DNA of 64,000 bases from Epiperipatus broadwayi (taxonomy: Eukaryota > Onychophora > Udeonychophora > Euonychophora > Peripatidae). Both the position numbers and the translations under genes were made by a program. This document shows, one piece after another, positions 1 through 11,033 of this stretch. The first letter of the stretch is position 1. Each line of letters opens with the position of its first letter. The notes below the pieces were generated by a model. It did not search any database. It was not told the origin of the DNA and saw only the letters and a program-made list of their open reading frames with translations. The stretch lies in NCBI GenBank assembly GCA_028023455.1, contig JAQFVV010012497.1, forward strand, positions 3,224,001 to 3,288,000, written 5' to 3'.

Positions 1-557
1 TTTTTTTATGAATGTTTCTATATCAGTGCCGATTCTTGGCCATCATACATAACTACGGGCTAATGCTTTTTCCCTGACAATGCCTGGATGACCTTCATGT
101 AATAAATTTAGTATGTGCGGTCTACCTATTTTTGGTATTAGGAACGGATCGCCTTTAAGAATGCAACCTTTACATATTGATAATTTTTCGCAAGCTTTCC
201 ATAGCTCTATGTGCAAAAATGGAGGACGCTGTGCTGGCCAGCCTCTTCTAATTTTTTCCATCAGCCATTTGTAGCCAGCCTCTTCATTAGTCCATGCTGC
301 TACTTTTCGGCTATTAAGAGTCTGGCTTTGAAGCGTGTCAATGTAATTGATTTCTATTTCACTTGTTGTATTCTCTGAGTTGTCAGGCATTCGGGATAAT
401 GCATCGGCGTGACCAATATTCTTTCCCTTTCTATATTCCAGACTGTAATCATACCTGGCGAGTATGTTAATCCATCTCAACATGTGTGGGCTGAGGTGTT
501 AGTGGTTTGTGGTCTGTCATGATTTTGAAATAACGACCGTATAGATACTGGTGGAAT
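1..557 (-). pseudogene. pol: gypsy RNase H end and integrase N-terminus
   Basis: Between 557 and 484 the RNase H stretch with MTDHKPLT can be read in another frame; a further shift leads to the frame at 483-43, with YDYSLEYRKGKNIGHADALS (the RNase H-integrase linker typical of gypsy) and HEGHPGIVREKALARSYV, the start of the integrase zinc-binding domain. A TGA stop at 43-45 interrupts it; recognisable integrase residues (WPRIGTDIETFIKK) continue to the window edge in the same frame. At least two frameshifts and one stop make this part non-functional. Confidence 0.88.
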
Positions 558-1631
558 TTACGAATTCCAAATTAGCGCTTCCTTGTCCAGCTGACTATAA
601 TTTTTTTCAGCTTTGGACAAAGTGCGTGATGCGTATGCTATGGGACATTCCCCAGATTGAGCTGGGTGACATATTACTGCCCCCCCTCCATATTCCGATG
701 CATCAGTTGTTAGTGTTATTTCAAGATCGCTATTATAGTGTACCAGTAATTTGTTTGATACAAGTAAAGCTTTGGTATTTTGAAAAGCCCTTTCTTGTGT
801 TGCTTCCCATTTCCATTTCTGATTCTTTTTCAGTAGCTCGTATAATGGTTTGGCTATGTGAGCTTTGCCCTCTAGGAAGTTCTCAAAATAGTTTACCAAA
901 CCCAAAAAAGCCTGCAATTGTTTTACGTTACTAGGCATTCTAACTTCTGACACTGCTTTGACCTTTTTGGGAGATGGCCTTGTCCCAGAGCTAGAGACTA
1001 TGTGCCCTAAAAACTTTAATTCAGTGGCCTTCCATATATATTTTTCAGTGTTTAATATCGCTCCAAACTCTTCTAGCCTTTGACAGACAGTAGTTAGACG
1101 ACTATGCAATTCATTTTCTGATCTTGCCGTAATTAATATGTTGTCAAAATAAGGGATAACACCCTCGCATCCAGTAAGCAGAGTTTCAATTTTTGCTTGG
1201 AATATACTGGGAGCGGATGCTATGCCGAATGGGAGGCATTTGCATTTGAATAGACCCACATGAGTAGTCAGTGTTAGAATTTCGGCAGCCTTATTTGTTA
1301 CTGGAATTTGATGGAAGGCCGCATCTAAATCTAATTTAGCAAAATATTTTTGCAGTGATGCTAATATTTCTCTGGAGTTTGGAATGGGGTAGGTGTGTTT
1401 ATTTAGAGAATTGTTGACAGTTATGTGATAATCACCGCACAAGCGTATCTGTCCATTAGGTTTGGTGATAACGACCAGCGGAGTCGCCCACTCTGTCTCC
1501 TCTGTCGGTTCTAGAATGCCATTCTTCACTAACTCATTTATCTCTTTCGCTACTTTTTCTTTCTGTGTGAAGGGGACCTTCCGAGGTTTGCAAATTATTG
1601 GCATGGCCTCTGGTGATATTTCCAGTGACAC
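558..1631 (-). pseudogene. pol: gypsy reverse transcriptase and start of RNase H
   Basis: About 357 residues align by eye with gypsy RT. The first catalytic aspartate is in FAKLDLDAAFHQIPV, followed by LPFGIASAPSIFQ. The catalytic YxDD box reads YFDN: the second aspartate codon is AAC (Asn) at 1140-1142, which should abolish polymerisation. The RNase H beginning, TTDASEYGGGAV, and AYASRTLSKAEKNYSQLDKEAL are present, after which the frame is lost near 558. The first methionine is not a true start because the protein is part of a polyprotein. Confidence 0.9.
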
Positions 1632-2878
1632 AGGTTAGTTTTAATCGTTCCTGGTTTGCCATTAAAAAGTTTAGGGAAACAATCTCTTATGTCTTTTTCA
1701 CTGTCAATTTTTTTGACCAATGAGATTTCAATTCCGAGCTCTGTAAACCAGTCACGACCAATGAGAGGGTTTATGGGGTCGTGTACAATATATAGCAGCA
1801 AGATTGAAATGTTGCCTTTATTACTCGTAATTTGAGCTTGAACTACACCCTTAATTTTTATTTCTTTACTATTTACATCCAATGCTCTAAGCTTAGTATT
1901 GCTAAGCCTAGGAGGCTCTCTTATTTCCGCCCTGATCGAATTCCAGTCGGCTACGGATATTAAAGAAATGCCGCTATCACTGTCTATTTTCATTGACAGG
2001 GGTTTTCCATAAACTTTCACAGTAGTAATAAATTTCTGTGCTTGATTTATAACCGTGTTATTTATAACAATATTACATTTGGTTTTATTTATACTTTGTA
2101 TATTATTTCCTTTAATTTGGTCAACTGTTCTATTTTCACACATTCTCACCATGTGACCTATTTTTTTACACAGTCTACATCGATCGTGTTTGAAATAGCA
2201 ATCTTTAGCTATATGACCTAGTTTTCCGCAACAATAGCACTTTGTCCGACTTTTATTTGTCTGTTTAATAGTTTTGTTATCGGAAGACTCTTTGTTGAGT
2301 TTTTCAACACCAAATATTCCTGTTTGATCGCTATCAACGCCTTTTTTCAAAGCAAATTCTTTTGCTTGCTCCACCACTATTTCGTGAGTGATACTGCGTT
2401 TGATAGCTTCACAATAATTTATGTCTTAATCAGCCAGTACCTGCTGACTCAAACTGTCACTATTCATTCCACATAGGAATTGTTCCAGTAGTGCTTCTTC
2501 TAAATATGAATCATAACAGCAGTTTTTTGCGAGTTCGCGTAGGGCTGAGTCGTAATCCTGCGTATTTTCATTTCTGCCTTGATGGCGATTTTGAAAATGA
2601 AGTCTGGCGATGTGCCTAGACAGGTGAGGATTAAAATAATTTGACAAATGATCTTTTAACTCATTGTAGGTTAATTTTTCAGGAGTGTTGGGTTTTTCTA
2701 ATCTGTTAGCTATTTGTATGACCCCTTTTCCTGCAAAACATAATAATGTCGCTGCTTTATATGCATCTTCCACTACTCTGTTAATAAAACAGTAATTTTC
2801 AATCTGTTGAACGTACAGGGGCCATTCATTTGCCTCTCTGATGTCAAACTCGGATATTGTCGATTGCATTTTAAGCAA
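1595..2878 (-). pseudogene. gag-pro: gypsy gag-protease reading frame
   Basis: One reading frame runs from Met at 2878 to 1595, broken by a single in-frame TAA at 2426-2428. The first part (150 residues) is a capsid-like gag region with no known catalytic motif. After the stop come two CCHC zinc knuckles, CYCCGKLGHIAKDC and CRLCKKIGHMVRMC, which in this family bind genomic RNA. The protease follows; its active-site triad reads D-S-D where D-[ST]-G is expected (KIDSDSGISLIS, about 1971-1986), so it should be inactive. The C-terminal residues past about 1631 are out of frame relative to the downstream RT, showing a frameshift at the protease-RT junction. Confidence 0.88.
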
Positions 2879-2980
2879 TTTATATAACTAACTCGTTTAA
2901 TACCATAGGTTCATTCGCTACTTCAATAATTCTGCATGACTTATTTGGTTGTCAGCAGACTGCTAGGGTTCAAATTGAAC

Positions 2981-3415
2981 TGTTACAACTGCGCCAGTGC
3001 AATATGCAGTACTAGTCGGATACATATATGGTCGAGGCTCGGGTGAGAGTTATCGCACTCAACAGCGACAAGGAATTATATAATAACACACACGAACGCG
3101 GTAGTGGAGTTAATAGGTTTATATACATAAATACATATATGAGGATCAATATATAATACAGTTATTACAAAGATAAACTGACTAATACATTATTATACAA
3201 CTCTAGTCTTAAAGGCCCGCAGGCTTACAATAAATAATATTAGTCTATACGACCTGTAATGGTCCCTAGGTCTACCTTAGTACGTTCGGAGGTAGACCTC
3301 TCTGCGAGACGAGCTGAAAATGAAGTAGTGTCTATGCACTCAGAAAAACACATCCATCCCTCAACTTCACCTAGCAAGTCTGACCTTGTTTGTTCCCGCC
3401 GTCCTGGATGTAACA
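2981..3415 (-). repeat. 5' LTR of the gypsy element
   Basis: The boundaries are set by a short terminal inverted repeat: the plus strand begins TGTTACA at 2981 and ends TGTAACA at 3409-3415, giving a 435 bp LTR with the usual TG...CA ends. It lies directly upstream (element sense) of the gag leader. A TATA-like ATTATATAATTC on the minus strand near 3076-3088 could be the promoter. The adjoining leader does not show an obvious TGG-starting primer-binding site, so the primer tRNA is unknown. The partner LTR is outside the window, so the boundaries could not be checked by comparison. Confidence 0.72.
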
Positions 3416-3507
3416 CTCTCTATTTCCATTAGTCATCTCATGACACGAGATACAAAGTTGTCAGTTTGGTTATCTCTGACCAACCTTAATCGTTACTGTG
3501 ATGCTTT

Positions 3508-3700
3508 TAGCATACACACACATACTTGAATATTTGTAATAGTTACATTATTACTGCATGTATCTGTTAATAAGCTTACACACACATACTTGTATTCATT
3601 TTAATAGCTACATTATTATTGGTGTATCTGTTAATACACACACATACATAGAGTTAATAGAGTTATTATTGCGTGTATATGTGAATACACACACACATAT
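3508..3700 (+). repeat. degenerate minisatellite, about three units
   Basis: Three and a fraction degenerate tandem units of roughly 50-68 bp, each starting with TACACACACATAC-like sequence followed by TTAATAG...TTATTATTG and GTATCTGTTAATA. The units shorten towards the right. It sits between the gypsy LTR and the U2 copy. Confidence 0.7.
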
Positions 3701-3710
3701 AGCAGAGACA

Positions 3711-3937
3711 TAAAAGATTATCGCTTCTCGGCCTTTTGGCTAAGATCAAAATGTAGTATCTGTTCTTATCAACTTAATACGCCCCCTAATGGGGTCCAGA
3801 ATATTAAACTGATTTTTGGAATTAGGTGGAGAGTTAGGGGCTTGCTCCGCCTCTGCCACGGGTTGACCTGGCATTGCAATACTCCAGGAACGACTCATTT
3901 CTCTTCCCAGAGAAAAAAAAAAGGCGTAAAAGATTAT
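3711..3937 (+). pseudogene. U2: U2 snRNA retropseudogene with A-tail and 11-bp target duplication
   Basis: The sequence from 3720 starts ATCGCTTCTCGGCCTTTTGG, the 5' end of U2 snRNA, and keeps the branch-point recognition element GTAGTA, an Sm-like ATTTTTGG and the 3' hairpin region ending near 3892. Compared with vertebrate U2 it lacks about 7 bases in stem-loop IIa and differs at many positions. An A-rich stretch follows (3911-3922) and the whole is bracketed by an exact 11-bp direct repeat TAAAAGATTAT (3711-3721 and 3927-3937). A-tail plus target-site duplication show that it was inserted by a LINE reverse transcriptase. A functional divergent U2 gene is much less likely. Confidence 0.88.
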
Positions 3938-4063
3938 GAATATCATGAAGATTCTATTATTTATTATTGTTTAATGGCGAAAGTAAAAGAAAAATTACCA
4001 ATCCTCATAAGAGAGTCCCATCTTTTCCGAAGAAATATAATCACATTTAAGTATAATGTAAAG

Positions 4064-4442
4064 CAGGGGTCCCCAACCCTCTGCCCGCCGGCACTGTGGC
4101 TCCCGCAGACCATTTTACATGTGCCCGCCACTATCCGAACCCGACAAAAAATTATTTATCTGATAAAAATAAATTTAATTTTTAAAATTTCTTATAAATT
4201 ATTGTATTATATTGTAATTCAATTGTAGGGCATACTATATAAACGTTAATTATATGTTAAAATTTTATTTTTGAAATAAATATTTTTTTGTACATTATTT
4301 TAATAATAACAATATCCAACTATAAATTTACATTGGAAAAATAAATGGTGCCCTCCATCTGGTTGAAAAAAATAAATGCTGCCCGCCACATGGCCAGTAT
4401 TATAGAATGTGCTCTTAAGTGCAAAAAGGTTGGGGACCCCTG
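4064..4442. mobile_element. hAT-type MITE
   Basis: A 379-bp non-coding element with 15-bp perfect terminal inverted repeats CAGGGGTCCCCAACC. This terminal sequence is characteristic of a widespread hAT subgroup. The flanks carry a similar TGTAAAG (4057-4063 and 4446-4452), but offset by about two bases, so the 8-bp target duplication expected of hAT is imperfect. Subterminal GCCCGCCA is repeated at both ends. There is no transposase, so it depends on an autonomous relative. Confidence 0.82.
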
Positions 4443-4452
4443 AATTGTAAAG

Positions 4453-6467
4453 CATGACTTATTACTTTCACCCTGAAATCTTGCCCCTTTAAATAAGCAT
4501 AAAAATTGTTAGAAAAATTATTTTTTTTTTTGATAATTTAACTTTGCTATCATTAGCAAAATACATCAATTGAGAAGAATACTAGTTCTAAGTGTTTACT
4601 GTAAATATTTCTGTCATAAATAAAAATGTTTACAAGAGAGAAGTTCAAGTGCAAAATGAAATAAAAATTTTTTTTTTTTATTTATAGAAAGTTTGGGAAA
4701 AAAGAAATGAAGTGAGTCTTTATTAACAGTATTGCTTTCATAATCAAAAGTACATATATATTTAGCTATAAACAATTTATTAATTAGCTTTTAAATTATT
4801 TATTTTAAATAAAACTTTTTTTTCTTAATTAGGAAAATATTTTTCCATGTGGATTTAATTTATATACCAGCCAGACCGGATTAGTTTTATATATTACATC
4901 CATCTTACCATATATTTATTTAGCTAGTAGTACTTGCCAGAATTGAAACCAACATAAATTAGCATACTTACATAAACTATGTACTTGTATGGCATGTATT
5001 AATTTGATGATAAGTTGATCTGTTGTATTCCAGAAACTAATTATGAGTCAATGTGGAAAATTACCAATGGGCTCAAATATCTATAATTACATGATTCTAG
5101 GGAAATCAAAAACCCATTGATTATCTCCTTTTAACTTTTTGAAACCATGATCTAAATTTTGTTCACTATCTAATATCTATTGAGAAATCAAGTAAAGTGA
5201 AATTTTTGAATTAAAAGACATTTAATAATGTGGAACTATTTTTCCAGTAATAACACAACAGAATGAGTATAGGCAAGCAATTTTATGTTACTATGTAAAT
5301 TACATCAAGACAGCTCTCATGCATAAAGAAATAAATAGAATATAAGCATTATTTTGACAAAACTGTTGGTATGTATGGCTTGTTATATATAATTTTGTAA
5401 ATAATAGAAAGCTTACCGAAGGCTTTCATAAATTATAAAAGGGTTCTTAAAACCTATAAGCATTCAATAGGTTGCTTTTTGATCTTTAAAAACCTCTATA
5501 TTAGTGCTATTTATAATCTTTGTAAGTCTTTTATCTAGTTTTAAAATAACCACCAAGAAGCCAAAAATTATGTCTCAACAATAATTCTGCAAGCAAAACA
5601 TTAATATAATGAGTATATTCCTTTGCCGAAGAAATTTCATAATAAGATATAATTGCAGAAATCATTAAAACAGTTTAAATAAGATCTAGGCATATATATA
5701 TATCAACCTATGTCAGATACAAAAATTAAAACAAAATTCCAGATCTTTAAAAGTAATGTAATTTTTTTTTTAGAGATAAATATTTGCTAAATTTGAAAAA
5801 TAACCTGACTTAGAAATTAAAAATATTTGTCAACAAATGTCTTTCTAATGTTGATGGCTATGAATAATATCAAATGAAGAAATTATAAAAGATAATCATG
5901 TAAACCCTATTGGAAATTAGATATTGAAGATGATATTAACTTGATTTTCATATTATTAAGGTTTAAAAATATTGTAAAGAAGGCCTTCAATTATACAAAT
6001 GTTAACAGAGGCGGACTTAAGACTAATTTAAAGAAAATCTTTATATAACAAAATCCTGAAACTTGGAGTATTTCAGGATGAGATTAAATGGATGGATGAA
6101 GATAGATTGAACTGTACTAAAAATATATAAATTGCGGCCTTCCATACAACATAAAAAGTTTGAAAATAATAATAACTTATATAGACTTTCTCCTCAAAGA
6201 TCCACATCTTTTTTAAAATATGCTGTTAAAAATGACCGGAAGTGGATGAACAATTTTGATGAGCCAAGTAAACATGTTTTTATGATGTCCTATTTATACT
6301 AATATAAACAGGTTATACTATACTAACACACCCTTATATGCATTTAACACAATCCAAAAACAATATTTTATTTGTATCCTGACTTCCAAAAATAATTGAC
6401 AGTTTTGACTATGTAACAAATCTAGACCTGTAGCATGCACTATACATATAACTACTATTATCATAAC
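4453..6467. other. A+T-rich interval, nothing recognised
   Basis: About 2 kb of A+T-rich sequence with frequent stops in all frames and short (TA)n and poly-T runs. I see no gene, RNA or repeat shared with the rest of the window. Confidence 0.5.
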
Positions 6468-6654
6468 AAATTAAAAATAAACAGGCAAAAAACTCTCCAT
6501 ATAGTAGTGCCACCTTGTGCTAACCAGAATAATCAATGGATGCCAGAAGGCTTGTGCAATATCGCCAGACTAGTTTTTGGCTTGTGGCCTTCATCAGTGA
6601 GGAGCCTTGGATCTGAGAGTATGTGATCATGTGATGTTTAATAAATTAAAAATA
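6468..6654 (-). mobile_element. hAFC hairpin repeat copy 1, one arm lost
   Basis: The repeat lies at 6480-6642 and is flanked by an exact 12-bp direct repeat AAATTAAAAATA (6468-6479, 6643-6654). It carries the GGCAAAA..CTCTCCATA..AGTAGTGCCA arm, the ATCAATGGATGCCAGAAGGC and CAGTGAGGAGCCTTGGATCT modules and the terminal GTGATCATGTGATGTTT. The second hairpin arm and most of the leader are deleted. The strand given has the AAACATCACATGATC end first. Confidence 0.82.
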
Positions 6655-7277
6655 CAAAGTAAATTATTTATATGTACTGTATTAAAAACTAAAAAAAGTC
6701 ATGTTATTCAAATCATATTTTTTAATAATTACTTTATTTTTATATTGCATATATCTAAACAGTCAATTTTATTGCATTTATTTTTTAAAAAAAGAACATG
6801 TAATTATGTTTTAACATATAAATCCAAAAACTGAATAAAAATTAGTCTGATTTAACATAAGACTTGTGTGTATTTCAGTGTTTTATCTTCTCTTGTAGCC
6901 CATATAGGGTGGAATTTGATTAAAGTTTTTATAACAGTAAATAGAACTTATTTATATCTTTTTTCAATATATCTAAATATTAAAATCAACTCTTTTTATA
7001 GTTTTAACATCTTTAAAGCATTGCATATTATTGATTATTTTCAATAAATATTTCTTATTTCTGGTCTACTGTTATACATATGTAACTTATTGTTAATTTC
7101 ATAATTATCTTTGTTCTTTGTTATACTAATTTGTTTATATCTTTTTGATATTTTTTTTATATTAATAAATAAAAGTCTGAACTCAGTAGATATATTTTTA
7201 ATATTAGATTTATATAAATATTTGTTTTTTAAATTTATAGTTTTTATATATAAATAATTAGATAAATCTTTTGCCAA
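6655..7277. other. A+T-rich interval, nothing recognised
   Basis: Low-complexity A+T-rich sequence without recognisable coding or repeat content. Confidence 0.5.
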
Positions 7278-7349
7278 GCATTAATGGCCTAGTGGTTAGC
7301 AGAGCTGCCTTCCGAGTAGCTAGCCCAGGTTCGCTTCCCGGTCAATGCA
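7278..7349 (+). pseudogene. tRNA-Gly(TCC)-like sequence, probably retroposed
   Basis: The 72-nt segment folds as a cloverleaf: acceptor GCATTAA with TCAATGC (one mismatch), A-box-like TGGCCTAGTGGTTAGC, anticodon loop CTTCCGA with anticodon TCC, and B-box-like GGTTCGCTTCC where GGTTCGATTCC is usual. It is close in sequence to animal tRNA-Gly(TCC). A 13-base A-run follows at about 7360-7372. The B-box substitution, acceptor mismatch and A-tail suggest a tRNA retropseudogene or tRNA-derived SINE rather than a working gene, but I cannot exclude the latter. No clear target duplication was found. Confidence 0.68.
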
Positions 7350-7373
7350 TTAACATATGAAAAAAAAAAAAAA

Positions 7374-8778
7374 TCTTAGTGAATGCCATACTTTGTGTTT
7401 AGAATTTTTTTATATATAAATGGAAAGTAGGTAAAAAATGCAATTTAAAAATAAATTGTAGCATCCTTATTAATGTAAGAATAAAAGTAACGTAGATTTC
7501 CCAATTAGACAAGTAATATGTCTAAATGTGCTAAAACACAGACCATGGCGAAGCTAAGTACAAATTGTAGTATTAATTGGCTGAGCATTTTTGAGAAGTT
7601 TTATCTTTTCATAATCATAGTATCCTTATTAAAAAACAGATATAAAAAAATTACTACATATTTTAAAGAAGTCAAAATCAAGGCTTAAAATTCTATTCCT
7701 TGCATTGTTGAAGGGATCCAAATGTTAATCTTGTTTTTCCTTCAAATGATAATTTATATATTAGGAATAGTAATTCATTTCTGTACTCCAAAGAAATCTA
7801 TTGAGATCCTTGAAAGATGATAGAGCTATATTCATTTCTTCAGATTAGTTTCTCATTATTAGCCATCTTCATTAAAAATAAGATCTTCAATTAACTTGCA
7901 ATCATCTATACACCTATTGTATTATCCAACCTAAAAATCAGAGAATTAAAATTATCTTAAGGTTTTGGATTCAAGCAAACTTGCTTATGTAATAATATAA
8001 TTCAAATTTTTTAAAAAGTTTGGAATCTTAGATTAGCTAGAATAATAGAAAACAAGTAAAAGTGTTGAGTTATAATCCAAGGTAGTCCTATACTAAAAAG
8101 TTTCAAGATGGATTTTTCAGAACTAAAGATATGCTTCCTTTTTTATATTGGTCCAGTCAAAAATTTTAGACCATATCTCTTGACAATTGATAAAAATGTC
8201 TAGCACATCAATTAACCACCAATGGATTTATGTTTGATATTGTTTTATAGGGCTAGTCTTCTGATATTCAAAATCCTGAGATTAGGGCATGATTAAAGTC
8301 TTTACAGGTCCTGAGACCCAGATAAAATATGGAACATACTTGGATCTGAAAACTATGTTACAGTAGATTCCTTCATCAAACTTTAAAACTCCAGAAACTT
8401 TTTTTTTTCTGCTAATGATCAGATTATCTGCAAACTTCCTATGTATCTATTACATGAAAAAAAATCTTATTTCCTATTATTTACTTTGCTATCTCTTGAT
8501 TAGAATTTATCTACTGTTTGTGAACAGTAACATTCTTTTTTTTGATTTCAGAAAAATAATCCATGCATTAGGAACAGTATGTCACTTTATTTATTCAATT
8601 CTAGGGCTATCTACTATATGTTAGAATTATGGTGATATTACATTTATATACTTATCCAATTTTTGATTTTGGTTAGAATAGTAAGCTTATTCTCTGCTTA
8701 ATATTCAGCTTTTAATAGAAGGCTCTGGATTAGTAACACTTATCTATGCAGTTTATACAATGCAAATATAGTATTTTA
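7374..8778. other. A+T-rich interval, nothing recognised
   Basis: No coding, RNA or repeat signal that I can support. Short open frames here have the low-complexity Ile/Leu/Tyr/Asn content expected by chance in A+T-rich DNA. Confidence 0.5.
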
Positions 8779-9426
8779 TTATTTACAAATTTAAGATATG
8801 AAATACAGGCATTCTTATACTTGGAACTTAATTGGAAATATATGGGGACTTAAACTCAGACTTTCAAGCAACTTTCAACTATCTACACTGTCTCATACTA
8901 CTGGTACACATGACCACCCACATGTAGAAAAGATAAATAATCACCAATATATGTATTTCATGCTGAACCAGCACTCATCAGTTGGTCCAGATTATCATCT
9001 CCCACACATATATAATCAGTGCTCGGTTTATATTAAGATAGCAAATTTTCATAATTTAATGGACAGGCTTAAATCTACTCCAACCTCCTACTCTTCAGCC
9101 ATCCATGGGATTTGGACATTCTATCTTCAGATTTTCAATGGTATGGTTTGCTGAAGAGTTGGAGGTTGGAGTACATTGAAGCTTGTCCATTAAAGTATAA
9201 AGATTTGCTACCTTAATACAAACTGAGCACTGATTATATATATGTGTGGGAGATGATAATCTGGACCAACTGATGAGTCCTGGTTCAGCACGAAATACGT
9301 ATATTGGTGATTATTTATCTTTTATACATGTGTGTGGTCATGGGTATCAGTAGTATGAGATAGTGTGGATAGTTGAAGTTTGCTTGAAAGTCTGAGTTCA
9401 AGTCCCCTATATTTATTTACAAATTT
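8779..9426 (+). mobile_element. long hairpin element with 14-bp direct repeats (family H2)
   Basis: Exact 14-bp direct repeats TTATTTACAAATTT (8779-8792, 9413-9426) bracket a 620-bp element. It starts with a 45-bp unpaired leader (8793-8837), then an arm of about 260 bp (8838-9095), a loop of about 60 bp containing CCATCCATGGGATTTGG, and the second arm (about 9152-9412) that directly abuts the right direct repeat. Arms are nearly perfect complements, with CTCCAACCTCC...GGAGGTTGGAG closing the loop. An apparent 118-residue open frame across the left arm has no family resemblance and is treated as chance. Confidence 0.85.
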
Positions 9427-10003
9427 CAAAAAATAGTTAAGTTTTGACTATCCAACAGCCTTTTTTCCAGCTATAACATACATAATACACGTACTTATAA
9501 ATTAAAAATATTTAAATTGTAATAAAATATAAATAAATAATTAATAAATCTTGATTAAGCAATTTTTTAAAGTTTTATCACTGTGTTATTCACTAATTCT
9601 CTATATGCTCTTGAATAAAAGTTTGTAATAAATATTATTACCATTATCATAACAAAATTGAACATACCATACAAATTGTTTATATACATTACAAACTAAA
9701 TAAAAGTTTAGAAGTGATAGATCTGGAATCTCAATCCATGTATCTTGAATTCCAGAATCCATCAATCTATCACTGCATTAAGCCACACAAGGCAATAGTA
9801 AAATCTAGTGCTTCTAATGCTGTTATTGAAAATAAGCAGAGAAAGTCATTTAATACTTTACTTGATAAAACAATCAGATTTGTGTGTATGTGTGTGATCT
9901 TGCAGAAAAATGGAATTCCTCAATTATATGAAGTACAATCTGCAGAAATTTATTTAGCATGAAATCTATGAAAATGTGCAAATAATAAAAACCTAAACAA
10001 TGG
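9427..10003. other. A+T-rich interval, nothing recognised
   Basis: An 82-residue open frame at 9714-9962 (plus) shows no domain, homologue or regulatory context that I recognise, and I do not call it a gene. Confidence 0.45.
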
Positions 10004-10271
10004 AAATTCTCTACATCACAGAGGATAGTAGCGCCACTCAGTGAAATCCAGAGTAATCAATGGATGCACAAATGTCCCTGCATCCATTGATTACTCTGGC
10101 TTTTAGGCACTAGATAGGGATTTTATGCACAAACATTCCTGCAGCCATTGATTACTCTGGCTTGCACTGAGTGGTGCTACTGTATGGAGAGTTTTGCCTC
10201 TGTGACAAACAGCTTGTGTACGCATAAAGAATGGTGATCATGTGATGTTTGATGGTTTAAATTCTCTACAT
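10004..10271 (-). mobile_element. hAFC hairpin repeat copy 2
   Basis: Flanked by an exact 13-bp direct repeat AAATTCTCTACAT (10004-10016, 10259-10271). Inside, the arms CACAGAGGATAGTAGCGCCACTCAG and its complement near 10164-10199 pair, an extra inner inverted repeat (ATCAATGGATGC / GCATCCATTGAT) is present, and the leader ends in GTGATCATGTGATGTTTGATGG at the right. Confidence 0.87.
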
Positions 10272-10728
10272 GTATATATTAAAACATTAAACTTCTGTAA
10301 TGATAATGATGAGTATCCAATCACTCATGATTAGATTAAATGATTTAAGTATAATGACAAATAATAATAATATAAATGAAATATGAATTTTTTTAAATAA
10401 ATGTAGCAATTTATACTGTTTATGTTTTCTATCACTAATATATTTGTATTTTCTTTTATTTTAAATTATATATTAATCACAATTATAGAATTAAGTATAA
10501 ACAAATAGAGTAGTTATTGACATACTGTTAAGTTAATATCGTGTAAGAATGGTCTGTTTTATGCCCTAAAACTAATTATCAGCAACTCAGTTTTGTTAAA
10601 ATCTATAAATTATATGTTTGTAAAATTATAGAAATTTATGTAACTCATAAACAACCTAAGTTACTGTATATATAATTTTAAAATCAGTTTTCACTCAGTT
10701 AGGGAGTTGAAATGGAATGTTTAACAAG

Positions 10729-11033
10729 AGAAGTTAAGTCAAAGCAAAACTCTCCATACAGCAGTGCCATCTTGTGCTAACAAGAGCAATCAATGGATGC
10801 CAGAAGGCTTGTGCATAAAATCTCTACCTAGTGCCTACTCATCCAATATCCCCAGACTAGTTTCTGGCTTGTGACCTTCGTCAGTGAGGAGCCTTGGATC
10901 TGAGAACACTCCATTGATTGCTCTTGTTAGCACAAGATGGCACTACTGTATGGAGAGTTTTGTTTTGAATTGTTTAATAACAATTATGTGCTAGTATGAG
11001 ATAGTGATCATGTGATGTTTAGAAGTTAAGTCA
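10729..11033 (-). mobile_element. hAFC hairpin repeat copy 3, sharpest hairpin
   Basis: Flanked by an exact 13-bp direct repeat AGAAGTTAAGTCA (10729-10741, 11021-11033). The left arm starts CAAAACTCTCCATACAG and carries the variant CATCTTGTGCTAACAAGAGC; the right arm (ending GGAGAGTTTTG near 10964) carries the exact complementary variant. Between the arms are the CCCAGACTAGTTTCTGGC and GTCAGTGAGGAGCC modules. The unpaired leader lies at the right and ends GTGATCATGTGATGTTT. Confidence 0.88.

Larger units (their letters stand above)
1..3415 (-). mobile_element. Ty3/gypsy LTR retrotransposon, decayed, cut by window edge
   Basis: On the minus strand the order is 5' LTR (2981-3415), leader, gag with zinc knuckles, protease, reverse transcriptase, RNase H and the start of integrase. 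This order is that of Ty3/gypsy (Metaviridae-type) retrotransposons. The element runs off the left edge inside integrase, so the 3' LTR is not visible. Stops, frame changes and replaced catalytic residues show that it is dead. Its base composition is richer in G+C than the surroundings, which fits a younger insertion than the neighbouring repeats. Confidence 0.93.

Noticed and set aside
551-934. 127-residue frame on plus
   Set aside because: Antisense shadow of the gypsy RT.
3842-4228. 128-residue open frame on plus
   Set aside because: It runs across the U2 pseudogene, its A-tail, its target duplication and into the hAT MITE, so it is a chance frame.
7278-7349. Functional tRNA-Gly gene
   Set aside because: Altered B box, acceptor mismatch and A-run make a retroposed copy more likely, though not proved.
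8798-9154. 118-residue frame on plus
   Set aside because: It covers one arm of the H2 hairpin and its loop; no conserved domain, and the complementary arm explains the sequence.
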